DNA of 64,000 bases from Clytia hemisphaerica (GCA_902728285.1 CACVBU010000840.1:36504-100503); one strand, 5' to 3'. Counted from the first letter of the stretch, positions 11,756 to 22,898 are shown. The notes: generated by a model not told the origin, from the letters alone. Program-made: numbers and translations.

Positions 11756-11861
11756 AGTGCTTTCGAAATACACGGCAATCCATATTGAATACTTTGATTC
11801 CCTAGTTTGTTCAAAAAGAAAATAAGTTATATCCGTTTGAGCGAAGCGAATTAGGATATAA
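11756..11861 (+). repeat. split direct repeat B2
   Basis: It matches B1 and ends in GGATATAA. BEL/Pao coding sequence resumes immediately afterwards. Confidence 0.85.
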
Positions 11862-11943
11862 TTGGAGACGTTCGGAAATTCAACATTACAATTCCAAGAA
11901 AAGCATCCAGTCATACTCGGAACAGACAGTGTATTTAAGGAGA
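11862..11943 (+). pseudogene. BEL/Pao pre-integrase fragment
   Basis: One frame reads FGNSTLQFQEKHPVILGTDS, matching the segment that normally precedes the integrase zinc-binding region (the HPVIL motif is typical). Similarity stops at AAGGAGA (11937-11943). The protein resumes at 34648 after the same seven bases. Roughly 50-60 residues of the spacer expected between the 6273 side and this piece are missing. Confidence 0.65.
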
Positions 11944-12228
11944 AAACGCACCATTTTCACGAATTTAGGAGTGACAAAAATCAAACTTATTTTATACTAT
12001 TAATTCTTGCATCAAAATGAAAAAGTTTTAAGACTTAAATTTGGCTGAAACGTAAGAACAACATTTAAACCTTTAAAATCGGTTCTCATAAAAAGGCGTG
12101 TATTACAACAATATAAAATATGCTAATTTTCTTTAAGGCTGCAATGTACAAAAGGGCAGAAAGGGGTTAGGAAATACATTTTCCCCGCAGTAAATTTCAT
12201 TATTATTTATTTATATATGCGTGCGGTC

Positions 12229-12236
12229 TATAAAAG
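12229..12236 (+). promoter_or_regulatory. TATA box of the GPCR gene
   Basis: TATAAAAG lies 62 bp before the ATG at 12298. An in-frame ATG at 12217 lies upstream of it, which argues that translation starts at 12298. Confidence 0.6.
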
Positions 12237-12297
12237 CTTTAAACTTAAAACGAAAAACAATTTCATTCACTGCGAGAGTAGAAGTCGTGGAGAAAAG

Positions 12298-13281
12298 ATG
12301 AACAACTCCACTAGTGAAATTTCTATGTTCACCACTATCAGCACAGGCATCAATGATGACTTTATTAAACTTTGCATCGTTATCTTTGTTATAACACTGT
12401 TTCTCCATTTCATTGTCCAACTTTGCATCTGGAAGGCCCATTTATTGCGACATAATAATTACTATCTAATCTCAGTATTGTCATTAGCTGATACATTGGC
12501 CATACTATTAACAATTTTAAAATGTGCTGTAATGCTGTCTGGCGGTCGAATTCAAATGAACCTGATTCTCAACATGTTATTTTCGTTATCAACACACATC
12601 TTTTATTCCATCTCCTTATTGATCACCACTCTAATTGCGTTGGACCGTTGGATAGCTATGAAGTTTGCACTGACCTATCATACAATTGTCACCAGAAAGA
12701 AAATTAATTACACCATTGGTATCACTACCATGGCCTTGATTTTCATCTGTATTGCTTTGCTATTCGGTTCGCAACGAAGGATTTTCTTAGTGAACGGGAA
12801 AAAGGTTATTATAGTAACCAGTCAAAATGTTTTGGTCTTATTAAACGTGTTAAGGATGTGTACATGTGCGCTTGTCATCTTGTTTGGATATAAGACACTT
12901 GAAATTCGCCGCGAAAATGAACGCAATCTTCGAAGCAGGAATAACTCTTTTGGTATTGAAGCAGAGAGGATAAATGTTATACATAACCTATTAAGCAGCT
13001 TCAAAGACGTTTTAAAATTGAACATTTGGACTTGTATTTTTCTTTGTCCATTAACAATCGGCTCCCTTATTCAAGCTTTCTATCCTAGCCCACCATCTTG
13101 GTCGCTAATGGCGATAGGATTGGCTAATCTATGTTATCTTGTTTCTAACCCCATCATTTATTTAAGTTGTTTCAGTAAAATACGAGAATATCTGCTTCAA
13201 TTTATGTGCTGGAAGAATGAAATTGACAACGCTGGCGACCAACATACGGAACAAGTAAATCAGAGAGACTCCTCGGTTTAG
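12298..13281 (+). CDS. class A (rhodopsin-like) G protein-coupled receptor, intronless
   Basis: The 327-residue protein has seven hydrophobic segments. The N-terminus has an N-glycosylation sequon (NNST). TM1 spans about residues 22-44. TM2 holds LSLAD with the conserved Asp at 65. TM3 ends IALDRW (a DRY variant, 116-118), TM6 contains CIFLCP in place of CWxP, and TM7 ends NPIIY (284-288), followed by a helix-8-like segment. No cysteine is visible at the TM3 top or in the second extracellular loop, so the usual disulfide appears to be absent. A plasma-membrane receptor role follows from the family; ligand and coupling are unknown. I chose 12298 as start because the TATA box lies between it and the upstream ATG. 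Single-exon class A receptors are common in cnidarians, though not restricted to them. Confidence 0.9.
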   Translation: MNNSTSEISMFTTISTGINDDFIKLCIVIFVITLFLHFIVQLCIWKAHLLRHNNYYLISVLSLADTLAILLTILKCAVMLSGGRIQMNLILNMLFSLSTHIFYSISLLITTLIALDRWIAMKFALTYHTIVTRKKINYTIGITTMALIFICIALLFGSQRRIFLVNGKKVIIVTSQNVLVLLNVLRMCTCALVILFGYKTLEIRRENERNLRSRNNSFGIEAERINVIHNLLSSFKDVLKLNIWTCIFLCPLTIGSLIQAFYPSPPSWSLMAIGLANLCYLVSNPIIYLSCFSKIREYLLQFMCWKNEIDNAGDQHTEQVNQRDSSV

Positions 13282-14250
13282 TATCTTTTTGACCAGAATT
13301 GAAACCAAAGACATTATATATTAAATATATAGACTTATTGTTGAAAGTCCCAAGCGAATAACAATTTTCTGTATACGAAAAGAAAAATTCTCGAATGTTA
13401 TCGTAATTTTAAGTAACTTTCTTTTCTTTCTTCTTTCCCCGTCGTTTGTGGACACTTTAACAGCAGAAAAATTAACTAAATAGCATTTTTTATGAAAAAT
13501 AATTTTTAGAGTTCTTACCAGGCAGATAATGTAAAGGGAAAAAAATCATCTATTCGATGAGATGCTCTCTCCTTGAAAGAACCAGTTATTCCAATATTTT
13601 CCACAATATTTTTGAACTTTTGAACCGACATTGCTGTTGAACCCACTATAGTGGTGTTTTTGCAACTAAAAAATAAGGATTTCAAAATCTTCTATAATAC
13701 ACCCATGTGTAATAAACCCAATTGGAAATCTGACCATAATTTCACCCTTGGTGAAAAGAAATACGCTACAACTAAACTGGCACTGAAAATTGACTTTGAT
13801 TTCTTTATTCAAAGTTCAATGTAAAATTTTCACTCCAAAACCACCCCCACTTAACTTTTTGAGATTGAAATAATAGAATTTCCATCTCCATCAGCATTTT
13901 GACACTTTCGATGTGAGGAAAAGTCCAAGCAGGCCTGCAAAACCAAAAGCCAACTTAAGGCTTGATCAATAAGACTTGCAAAGTATACCCGGCCGAACAA
14001 CTGTAAGAGTGGGGAGGCTGAAGGCTCGATTAATTAGATAAAATTCGATAGGAATTTGAGAAAAAAATCTCATTTGCGCAAAAGTGGGGAGGCTGGAGTC
14101 TGAAGTATAATATAAAGATTTTCAGTTCAATTCAATACAGCCCAATAAATACAATTTTAGAACCTCTTGAGCAAGCTATGAAAATAAATGCCTTTAAAAC
14201 TACAAAAATATATCTATAATATAAAATCATAGTAGAACGTGTGAACTGCA
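13282..14250. other. intergenic, no gene seen
   Basis: This lies between the GPCR stop and a repeat. A short stretch near 13850-13890 (gaaataatagaatttc) recurs near 20705 and, inverted, near 59955, so it is a diverged dispersed-repeat fragment. I see no exon or RNA gene. Confidence 0.5.
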
Positions 14251-14870
14251 CTGGGCTCAACTTCAGATATTTTGTTATTCGAAAGCCCAATTGTAACATT
14301 TCAAATATTTAGTATTAGGTAGCAAATATTATAACTTTGTCCGTTTTGTCAATGGGCTTTTCCAGAAAAAAAATCTTGCACCCCCTGTTGAGGAGGTCCA
14401 TTTCCGTTCCAAGGGGGTAAGGTTTGAAATGCAGTGGAATTCCATAAGGGTAGACGAAAATCCGTCAAAAATAAGCGGAATTCCAAGTGGGTAATGTTTG
14501 AAAATTTGTAAAAATTCGGAATTCCAGAGGGGTATGATCCTAAAATTGCCTGGAATTCCAAAGGGGTAGGTCACAAAAGGTTGGACCTCCTCAACAGGGG
14601 GTGTACGGTTTTTTCTGGAAAAGCCCAATTTTTGAAGTTTCCAGGCAGCCCCAAGTTTTAGCCTCGCTTTGGCGAAAAACTCGTCCCCAGGCCCCAAAAA
14701 TCAAAATTTTTGTAAAATGAAAAAACACCCCTAGATATTCACCCAAGGAACAAGTGTGCAAAATCTCAGCCAAATCAACAATTTTTGAAGTCACCAGGCT
14801 GCCCCAAAGTTTTCGGACGGACATACAGACATACAGACATTGTCAGATTCTAGTTCAACTGAAGTTGAGG
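14251..14870 (-). repeat. dispersed repeat with CTCAACTTCAG ends, reverse copy
   Basis: It matches 28054-28640 in the opposite orientation, including the phrase read there as 'ggcacacttgttccttgggt' and a (gtat)n-like tract. The ends are CTCAACTTCAG and its complement. It is interrupted by the MITE at 14354-14626. Confidence 0.75.
14354..14626. mobile_element. MITE, GGGCTTTTCCAGAAAA ends
   Basis: It is 273 bp with imperfect inverted ends of about 45 bp and a 3 bp target duplication AAT (14351-14353 and 14627-14629). The core is a degenerate series of 'gaattccaaggggta' motifs. A related element with a different core lies at 32180-32442. Confidence 0.85.
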
Positions 14871-15050
14871 ATTGTAAGTTAGATCTTGATATTTCTTGAT
14901 GTTTTGCTCGAATTTTCTTGAGCACTTTGTGATCTATTTATTTCACTGTACCTATATCATGTCGAGTCTGGAATCTTGGTATTACAGTATTTGTTTCAGC
15001 AAATGAAAAGTCCATTATTAAAATAGATTTAAATCTGTTTTGAATTGATA

Positions 15051-15260
15051 CTACGATATGGAAAATTTTGAAAGGTCATCTAGTTTATACTGTTCACCAA
15101 CAGATTCTTCACCGGTTAAACAGTCGGGCGGTTCGCGAACTGCTTTAATTCGAGACTGCTTAGAGGGACTGTTGTTGTTAAAACAAGACGACTCAGAGTC
15201 GAAAATTTCGCAAAGTATTTGATTATTCACAGATGAAATAATCATATTAAAAACAAATTG
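15051..15260 (-). CDS. candidate terminal exon of the host gene
   Basis: An open frame of 69 codons plus TAG is preceded by a strong acceptor (a T-rich tract ending in TAATAG). It is acidic and Ser-rich, containing SVNNQILCEIFDSESSCF and ending DLSKFSIS. Codon use is coding-like. It starts in phase 0, which does not match the phase left by the 19381-19289 exon, so another exon must lie between, or this belongs to a separate gene. Confidence 0.5.
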   Translation of the reverse strand, partial: QFVFNMIISSVNNQILCEIFDSESSCFNNNSPSKQSRIKAVREPPDCLTGEESVGEQYKLDDLSKFSIS

Positions 15261-15349
15261 CTATTAGATAAAAAAACTGTTTCAAGGCTCGAAACTCAAA
15301 TCCATTGTACAGTCAGTATTCAATCAAAGTTGATACACATTTTAAAGTA

Positions 15350-15650
15350 AGATTTTAATAAATAATCAATGGATTGGATATCGTTTGATTTCGATAATTG
15401 ATAGACAATCGATAATCAAGATTTTACGGTAAGCTCGACAGCCAGTCAATTCAAATCAATTGTAATTGTGATCGATTTTCCATCGATTTATTATAAAGAT
15501 GTTCGATTGATCACAATTGACAGCCAATCGAGTCCAATCGATTAAAAAACTAATCTATTATCAGTTAGAATAGTCTCGATTATCGAAATCGATTGAAATC
15601 CAATCAATCGGTTGGTTATAAATTAGTCATCGATTATTGACATTGAGTCT
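15350..15650. repeat. ATCGAT/CAATCGAT-rich low-complexity block
   Basis: About 300 bp is densely packed with variants of ATCGAT and TGATCGATT on both strands. Similar texture occurs at 30620-30860 and, with a different motif, at 44700-45110. I see no clear end sequences. Confidence 0.55.
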
Positions 15651-15659
15651 GGAAAATGA

Positions 15660-16115
15660 CAATTAACACATCGCACCTACCTAGTTAACAAAAGGTAACT
15701 TCTATCACTTATCAGCTTATAGATTGACACCCCCTGCTATGAATTCTTCTGTGAAATACTAAGTAAACGATAATCTTTCTTACAACACAACCTAAATCAA
15801 ATATCAACAAATAATTCTACCTGTAAAAATGAAGATCATACCTGTCTGTTGTTGTGTTTGTCTGTATTTGTTGTTGTGTGTAGTGATGTTCAAGAGCAAC
15901 TCGTTAATTGAAGATTCCCATCACTTTATTGGTGCATATTTACTAACTACACAAACATATAATACTATGCTAAAAGAAATATAAGCCTCTTTAAGTACTC
16001 TAAAAACACCAAAAACATGATAAAAATACAAATATCCAGAGCAAGTCTGACAGCATGATATAATCCGCCATTTAAAAAAAACGAGCAATGTTTACGAATG
16101 CTTGGTTCCACCTAC
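15660..16115. other. intron or intergenic, no gene seen
   Basis: AT-rich sequence with a short GTTGTTGTGT-type repeat near 15850-15885. No exon could be supported. Confidence 0.4.
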
Positions 16116-16177
16116 CTAGCACTTGCGGACTGGAATCATTAAATTTTATCTTAGCGAGCGAGTCCATATTTGAGAAT
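16116..16177 (-). CDS. possible exon of the host gene
   Basis: The 62 bp segment has acceptor CTCAAAG and donor GCTAG|GTAGGT. The open frame contains MDSLAKIKFNDSSPQVL. It joins the 19381-19289 exon in frame only if that exon uses the alternative donor GTGTGA, 4 bp downstream. It could instead be a first coding exon starting at the internal ATG. Confidence 0.3.
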
Positions 16178-17392
16178 CTTTGAGAATGTTCTAGAAGTTT
16201 CAACTACGTTTTCTAAATTTTTCATTACACCTTTGAATTATGCAATGTAATGCAGCTTTTATATTTTTAGCACTTTTTAGGGTAATCATCCGAATAATGA
16301 GAAAAATAAGAGCATTTCAACATACATGTGAACTTTTCTTACTCTGTTTTTATCTCATGAAATACACGTTTTTTTATAAGAACATCCAAAAGTTTTAAAG
16401 TCTTCAAATGTTTTTATAATTTTTTGGATTTTAAGCTTCTTCTTCTTCTTCTTCTTATTTTCACCATTATGAAATGGTCCTTATACCTATAAGATAATTA
16501 AGGTATGTCATCAGTTTAAAACTATTTTGGCCAATAATGCTCCAAACTTTCTTTTCGTCTAAAAACGGAATTAAAATCCCAATTAGTTCCCAAGATAATT
16601 AGCATTTAAAATTTAGAAGAAATTTGAACTTGTAATTGGCTGTTTGCATAAGACAAAGAGAAACGATAGAATTTCTTTTCGCACCTTTTGAAAATCAATG
16701 TCTCCGCAATTATTAATCAAACAGCCAATTATCTCTCTCAAAATTTCAAATCACTGTAGAAAAAAATCAGATTTTGCCACACTATGGTAACTTCAAAAGA
16801 CTTAAAGAAACCCATAGCTTTGAGCTACCGACTTCATTATTTTTTTAATGTAAAACCATATCTTAGGATTTTCCTTCTCATAGCCTCGGTATTTTTTAAT
16901 TTGCAAATTAGCAGAAAAAAGAGAAAATTATAGTAATTTTCCGGATTTTTTTATGTTTTGAATAAGTCGGGAACCGACCAATTAGAAAAAAAATCCTAAG
17001 ATTCTTCTGATTCTCTGAATCATATAAAAAAAGATTTATCTCGATAGCTAAAAGCTATGGGTGAATTCATCCCTTTTGATTGTAACTAGGTCAAACTTGG
17101 GTCATTTTATAATTACTCAAAATTTGGTCTTTTTAATAATTATTCTTATTCAGTATAAGATAATATGATTTTAATGAACACAATAATTTAGGAAATTTTA
17201 TGGACTTTCAGAAAATATATACTTTTATTTCTTAAAAATTTCTTTTTTGAAAGTTATTAACAAAAGAAGAGAAGGTGTCAATAAGGTTATAACATAATTT
17301 AAAAGTAAATAAATATAGAATATCTGAAAAAATATTTTAACATGTGTGAAATTACGGGACTAGCTGGAGTTTTTACAAGATAGAGAAATGCT
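16178..17392. other. probable intron with diverged inverted repeat and (ttc)n
   Basis: A (ttc)n microsatellite lies near 16437-16456. A diverged inverted repeat pairs about 16782-16825 with 17041-17090 around the phrase CCCATAGCTTT. A CACGTTTTTTTATAAGAAC motif near 16364 recurs as an end of the element at 20240-20588. No exon was found. Confidence 0.45.
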
Positions 17393-17396
17393 GAAC

Positions 17397-18440
17397 TTTG
17401 CAGTATGGCGCGCCGAATTACTTTTTATTACCAACTTTTTTTTCGGCACCAACTATTTTTTTCAACACCAATTTTTTTTTTTCGACACCAACTTTTTTTT
17501 TTCGACACCAACTTTTTTCCCCGATACTAACTCTTGTCTCGATTACCTTCTAACGTTGATTACTCAAAGTGTAAAAAGGCCTTTACGTTTATATAGCGGG
17601 CATCCGATCACAGATTTCTGTAAAGCCCGAAGGGCTAGATGGAGTGCTTTAAGCTTTTCCAAGGAAACAAAAATGAACATCGGAAAAAATATTTCTGCTA
17701 CTGTTTCCGAAAATCTGCAAAACTTCCGATTGGTCAAGCGCTGAAATTCTATTATAATGTCACGTGACTTATTCGACACACTTTTCAGCAAAAGCACGCC
17801 ATCTAGCTAGCACTTCGGCTTTGGGCTTTACTACATCATTGCCGATCATCCATTCTGCTCTAAAAAGGCGGCGTGATTGGGCGTGATGACCATTGAGTTT
17901 CAAGCCCGAAGGGCTAGAGGCGAATCTTTAACCCTTCTCAGGTAAGAGAGAAGTTGAAGCTACTTATTTCCCAGCTACTTATTTTCCAAAAGCGCATAGA
18001 ACGCACCGCAATCATGGCGATGGATTGTATCTAGTGATTCTTTTGTTTTGGAGGACTACATTTTGTGAAATCTAGCGATAGGAAAAAACAACAGAAAAAA
18101 AAAACAGAAAGTTCACAAACCAAATTTGAAGTAAAACACAAAGTACTTAACTATAAGGAATGACTTCAAGTTCAACCAAAACAAACTTCCAGACTTCGTC
18201 CTAGTCAGTATTCGTGCTGGTGTTTCAGCTTTTTATTTTTTCAATTCCATCTGGAAAAGTTTCACATGGCGGGCAATTTGTTAAAGCCCCAGACACACAT
18301 TATATTAATCAGGTTGGATGGACGAGACAATAACCAAAAAGGTTGACTTCGTAAGAAAGAAGTTTCGTATCCGGGTCTCGAAAAAAAGTTGGTATCGGAA
18401 AAAAAGTTGTTGTCGGAAAAATTCGGCGCGCCATATTGCA
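17397..18440. mobile_element. 1.04 kb TIR element with TATGGCGCGCCGAATT ends
   Basis: Inverted ends (CAGTATGGCGCGCCGAATT and CAATATGGCGCGCCGAATT type) are followed inward on both sides by T-rich 'cgacaccaac' repeats. The 4-mer GAAC flanks both sides (17393-17396 and 18441-18444). It contains the nested MITE at 17606-17847. No transposase is visible. Confidence 0.7.
17606..17847. mobile_element. MITE with CCCGAAGGGC motif, diverged copy
   Basis: The left end GATCACAGATTTCTGTAAAGC and the right end are partly complementary. It is related to the better-preserved element at 43940-44240, and the AAGCCCGAAGGGCTAGA motif recurs again at about 17902-17918. Confidence 0.55.
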
Positions 18441-18484
18441 GAACACCATTTATATTTTTTCTCCTTATTATAGCGTTTAAAATT

Positions 18485-18800
18485 TAAAAAAATCCCCAAA
18501 CCCGAGGCCCAAAGTCCCCAAAAGAATTTACACCAACCTAAAGTCCCAAGATGATGAGGTCCCGAAGTCCCAAATTGAAATATATCACATTTGTGAGAAA
18601 AAAAATTACACAAACCTTAAGTCCCGAAAGTCTCGAATTGAAATATATCAAAATTCTATCACAAAAAAAATTACACCAACCTAAAGTTCCGAGATCCCCA
18701 AGTCCCGAATTGAAATATATCCAATTTCTGAGAAAAAAATTACACCAACCTAAAGTCCCGAGGTCCCAAAGTCCCGAATTGAAGTATGTCAAAATTGAAT
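18485..18800 (-). repeat. tandem repeat, about 65 bp unit, 4-5 copies
   Basis: Units share 'aagtcccgaattgaaata' and 'aattacaccaacc' blocks. Open frames on both strands are by-products of the repetition. Confidence 0.8.
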
Positions 18801-18961
18801 TTTCTTTTCAGATAGAATATTGAGATTAAAAATATCTCAACTTATTCTGTGTTTGCGTTCTGTGAAATACACATGAAAAATCATGGCCGACGTTGTAAAA
18901 ACTCCAGCTCATCCGGAAATTACATTTGTACATACATTGATTTTAAAATTAGAGTTGCAAA

Positions 18962-19212
18962 AACACACGTAGGTTTTTTCTATTTTCGGGGTCTAAAACA
19001 GCACTCCCACATGTATGGGTATTTTGAATTTCGGGGTGTAAAAATCGAGGAAATTTTTACATATCCCTACAGAGTGGTATTAACGGTAGCAGAAGATAAG
19101 AATGAAAACACGTAGGTTTTTTCTATTTTCGGGGTCTAAAACAGCACTCCCACATGTATGGGTATTTTGAATTTCGGGGTATTAACGGTAGCAGAAGATA
19201 AGAATGAAAACA
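18962..19212 (+). repeat. direct duplication, about 105-145 bp
   Basis: The stretch from ACACGTAGG through the TTTCGGGGT phrases and AGCAGAAGATAAGAATG is present twice. The second copy lacks about 40 bp in the middle. Confidence 0.85.
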
Positions 19213-19288
19213 CGACTGCTCATATGAGGGGGCTCATAAAATGAAAGGGCTGACTCTACACATATGCAAAATAATAATTCACACTCAC

Positions 19289-19381
19289 AATCATGGACAA
19301 AAAGGTCTGTAAGAAATTCCCTACAGAGGACACTTGCTAGCAGTACTTGTGATTTTTGAACTTCCAAAGACTTCAGATTGA
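19289..19381 (-). CDS. internal exon of the host gene
   Basis: The acceptor CTATTTTCAG is strong and the donor GATT|GTGAGT is near consensus. The exon has 93 nt: 2 nt completing a codon, 30 codons (SLEVQKSQVLLASVLCREFL inside), then 1 nt. The start phase matches the end of the 21015-20952 exon. Confidence 0.65.
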
Positions 19382-20951
19382 CTGAAAATAGGTGAATTTC
19401 AGCCACACAGGTTGTGGATGCACCGGAGAACTCTGAAAAGTTGTTTATAATTGATTAATCCATCTCAAAATACGATGGGATTTCATTTCGAAATAGTTGA
19501 AGAGCAAAACTCATTGAAGCTTCAATCTTCATACTTCAATCTGAGACAAAAAAAAAGCCTGGAGATTTTGCAAAAATGTCGAGTGGATTTGACTTCTGGA
19601 CACGTCACCTAAACTCTCCAAATCCAATAAAAACGACATTGGCTCTGGTAAAACGGGATTTCGGAGCTTAATTTGAAATTGTTCTTGCATTTTTGAAAAG
19701 TCTACAACCTTTTGTCTGTGATTGCATATTTTACCCCTTTTCCTCTGCATAGTGTCCAGAAAAAAATACGTCTCAGAATGATTGCCAGATCATTTCTATA
19801 ATTAGCAAAGTGTTATAGTTTCTTTTCGTCATGTACAATATTTTAAACATTATTATTATTACAAATCACATAATGGTTTTTTTTATGAGAATAAACTATA
19901 TGCGAACATAAGGCTTCGATGGCCAAAATTTTAAGAACAAGTTAGGAACATTTTAAGGCTCTGCGGACTCTGAAACACCCGATTTCTTAAGAAAATAGTC
20001 ATAAATTCTCATAAAGTGAAAATAAGAACATGATACGAACATTTTTAGGCTTAAAATCCAAAAAGTTAAGAGAATCCAAAGGCTTGAAATTTTTTGGATA
20101 TTCTTGTAAAAAAAACGTGTAATGCAACATTAAAACACGAAATGCGAAAAACTACAAAGATACAAAAGATTTGATACTATGAACATCATTTTCTCGAACA
20201 TCATTTCGTAATGGAAAAAAGTACAGTTGAGATACACGTTTTTTTTCATTAGAACACCTAAAATTTGGCTGAGCCTGGATGTGCTTATTTTTTTTGAAAT
20301 TTTCAGCCTAAAATGTTCCTAAATGCGTTCTTAATTTTTCAGACTACTCTAAATCGACAATATCATGCAAAATAAAGAGCACTTAAAATTGGTAAAATTT
20401 GGACAATATTTGACTCGATTTTAGAAAATCCATCCCTAAGTTCAGTTAAAACTGCTTGAAAAGAGGAAACAATTGTAGTTTCTTGTATTTTTTTCCAAAC
20501 TGAGGCTGGGCATGTTCTTACGATGTTCTTAATTTTTTGACGAATTTCAGCCTCAATGTTCTTATAAACTGGGTTCTAATAAAAAAACGTGCAATGTGAT
20601 GTAAACAATCACACCCCTCCCCTGTGTCACAGGACCCCACTGGAATTGAAACCCAAAACCACAAAACCATCTCCAAAACCATCCCCACCGGATTCGTTAA
20701 CCTTGAAATAATAGAATTTCTATCCTCAATAGTTCCACATGGGCTGTGAGACAGGGAGGTACAATTTTGTTCTACTGATAAAAGTACACCCCTGCCTAGT
20801 GACCCGGTGAAGTTTTGAAATCCACCAGGATGGCTATAAATAAATTAATTTCATTGGGTTTGAATTCAAGATCTCAAAAACTCACTCATTCTTTTTTCAA
20901 TTTTCACGCATTCAAGCAACCGAAAAAGCCAATCCACGTATTCACACTAAC
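19382..20951. other. intron with MITE remnants
   Basis: AT-rich. About 20240-20588 has CACGTTTTTTTNATTAGAAC-type inverted ends, and single ends of the same kind occur near 20110. Near 20600-20780 lies a diverged repeat shared with 59870-60010. No exon was found. Confidence 0.45.
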
Positions 20952-21015
20952 CGCTGGGGCCAAGAATTATTCGCTGAAAATTTCTATTTTGGTCTGCAGC
21001 TCTAACACACGCTAG
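20952..21015 (-). CDS. internal exon of the host gene
   Basis: The acceptor TATCTTTCTCAG is followed by 64 nt encoding LACVRAADQNRNFQRIILGP and Ser, with 1 nt over, then the donor AGCG|GTTAGT. It starts in phase 0, matching the preceding exon. Only 70 bp separates the two exons. Confidence 0.65.
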
Positions 21016-21085
21016 CTGAGAAAGATAGGTAGCTCAGCTTTGTAATTTCATGTGAAAACAAAGCATCATACTACATCTTACTAAC

Positions 21086-21151
21086 CTGTTTCCCACAATT
21101 CCGTGGCAGGGTTTCGCAATGAATCAATGCCACGTTGTGAGGCACAAACAG
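21086..21151 (-). CDS. internal exon of the host gene
   Basis: 66 nt encodes 22 residues including LFVPHNVALIHCETLPRNCG. The donor AACAG|GTTAGTAAG is excellent; the acceptor ATCTAAAG is weaker. It is in phase 0 at both ends, fitting both neighbours. Confidence 0.65.
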
Positions 21152-21527
21152 CTTTAGATATGTTATAGCCGATCTAATGATAAAAATAAGAACAGAAACT
21201 AATAGACGAGTACATGTTTTTTTCTATAAGCATAACCTTTATAAGCATATACAGACTCAGTTTTTGGTACCTAACAACAATCTTGAAAAATAACAAAGTT
21301 TTCGACATACTATAAATTTTAACATTTGTAGTCAATAACCATTACAAAAACAGAAAGGCTGTGTAGTCCAGCAAGACTGCTCGTTTGTCCCACCTTAAGA
21401 TACGGGCCGAAAATGATCGGATGAATAATGAAATGAAACCTGAAGTCGGTTCAAGATAAGTGTGTCTCCTTGACATTTCTCATAACATATATCGCAATTA
21501 AGAATCAAAAGCTCCTCATAAAACGTA

Positions 21528-21738
21528 CAGTCAACTCTCTCTAATAGACCTTATCGGAGTTTTTGATTTTTCTAAAAAAGCGATGCATTGTGGGATTGTT
21601 TCGAGTGTATTACAATAGAATTCCCTCGAAGAATTCCTAAGAGATTTCTATTGTAATACACTCGAAACAATCCCACAATGCATCGCTTTTTTAGAAAAAT
21701 CAAAAACTCCGATAAGGTCTATTAGAGAGAGTTGACTG
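21528..21738. mobile_element. near-perfect palindromic MITE, TA-flanked
   Basis: Arms of about 95 bp starting CAGTCAACTCTCTCTAATAG are almost identical in inverse orientation around a short spacer. TA dinucleotides flank both sides (21526-21527, 21739-21740), as for Tc1/mariner-type elements. It lies in an intron of the host gene. Confidence 0.9.
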
Positions 21739-21739
21739 T

Positions 21740-22600
21740 AGATATTTTTGAGCTCGCCGATCTTTCAGCTTCCCAATGGTGTAAAAATACATGCCATGAT
21801 TGTTGTATTCAAAGGCTAATTTCTTAATCTTCGTTTTTCTTCACCTTAGCTTAGACAAACACTAATGCAGAATAATGTGCTTTTGAATATCTTTCCAAAG
21901 GTATTAAATTCATAACAATTTATAAAGACTTCCTTGAAAACAGTGAGTTAGCGGACAATTCCTGCATTAATAACACGCATGCGTAATTTGTCACTTTATT
22001 AAACCACATGTAGTTGATTCCCGTCATAAACAAAGAGGAATGAATATGTAGGGGTGCTACATTCACTTTCGGTCGGGGTTGTGGAGGGCAAAATTTGTCG
22101 TTCTTTATGAAATTTAGCGTTCTTTTTTGTAATGCAGCATTTGTTAGATAAACCCCCTCAAAGGTATAAACATAAAAAGAAAAATGAATTCACACTTGTC
22201 CTGAACAGACTTCAGAAGAACATTTTGCATTTCATTTATCGTATTACTTCGAATAAAATGCCCTGGGCGTTAGTTAGTTTTTTGGATTTTAGGAGGGGTG
22301 TTTAAAAGAAGGGGGCGTTCATTAAATAGTCTCTAACCGAGGTCACTTTAATAAAGTGAATGGGAACCTTATTTTGCCTTTTCGTCGTCTTTCAGTTCAA
22401 ATATGTCATTTTTAAGATGTAAAAAACGGGTCAAAATTAATTTGAATACTGAAAGACTATAATACTTAATTTTTCCTCGATATGATTCTCCCTTACAGCT
22501 ACTTGTTTCAAATGAACGTCCCTCCTAGAGGGGAGGCGTTTATACGAAGGGGGCGTTTATTTGAGGGGGCGTTTATTTGAAGTAATACGGTATACCACAA
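21740..22600. other. intron, no exon seen
   Basis: Contains recurring phrases 'gggggcgtttatttga' near 22310 and 22540-22580. No splice-bounded frame was found. Confidence 0.4.
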
Positions 22601-22606
22601 ACAATA

Positions 22607-22755
22607 GCGAGGTTAAGCAAGTGTTTATTTAGACCGTTCAATGCGATATCGTAGGCTTGTACATAAGACTTCACTTGCATGGTTTGCTTTGGCAAGTTAT
22701 GTACAAGCCTTTGATAGCGCACTTTACGGTCAAAATAAACCCGTGCTTAACCTCG
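22607..22755. mobile_element. small foldback MITE
   Basis: Arms of about 60 bp beginning GCGAGGTTAAGCA pair with the end TGCTTAACCTCG, enclosing a short spacer. Edges are approximate. Confidence 0.75.
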
Positions 22756-22776
22756 TTAATAGGAATCCATATATAC

Positions 22777-22898
22777 CTGTTGAAACTCAATGATGTTGAG
22801 ATCGAAATTAGCGCAAGTGTCCACTAGGAATTGATTTTCCCGATTGTTTAAGAGGTAAGCCACAATGGAAAGGTAGACGTGAGGTTGAGGTGGCGGGT
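22777..22898 (-). CDS. internal exon of the host gene
   Basis: The acceptor CTCTTTATCAG is followed by 122 nt: 2 nt completing a codon plus 40 codons, including PPPQPHVYLSIVAYLLNNRE and ending FQQ. The donor is CAG|GTATAT. The other two frames hold stops. The start phase matches the 24234-24177 exon. Confidence 0.75.

Larger units (their letters stand above)
6274..11861 (+). mobile_element. YR retrotransposon #1 (PAT/Ngaro-type split direct repeats)
   Basis: The element has the order A1 - coding region - B1 - A2 - B2, diagnostic of tyrosine-recombinase retrotransposons with split direct repeats. A1 is 6274-6648, B1 is 9332-9439, A2 is 9440-11248 (enlarged by insertions) and B2 is 11756-11861. 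B1 joins A2 directly, as expected for the joined form of the ends. It sits inside BEL/Pao, whose coding sequence resumes at 11862. The coding region lacks most of gag and RT, so the copy is non-autonomous. A2 is followed by about 507 bp (11249-11755) with no counterpart in A1. Confidence 0.85.
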
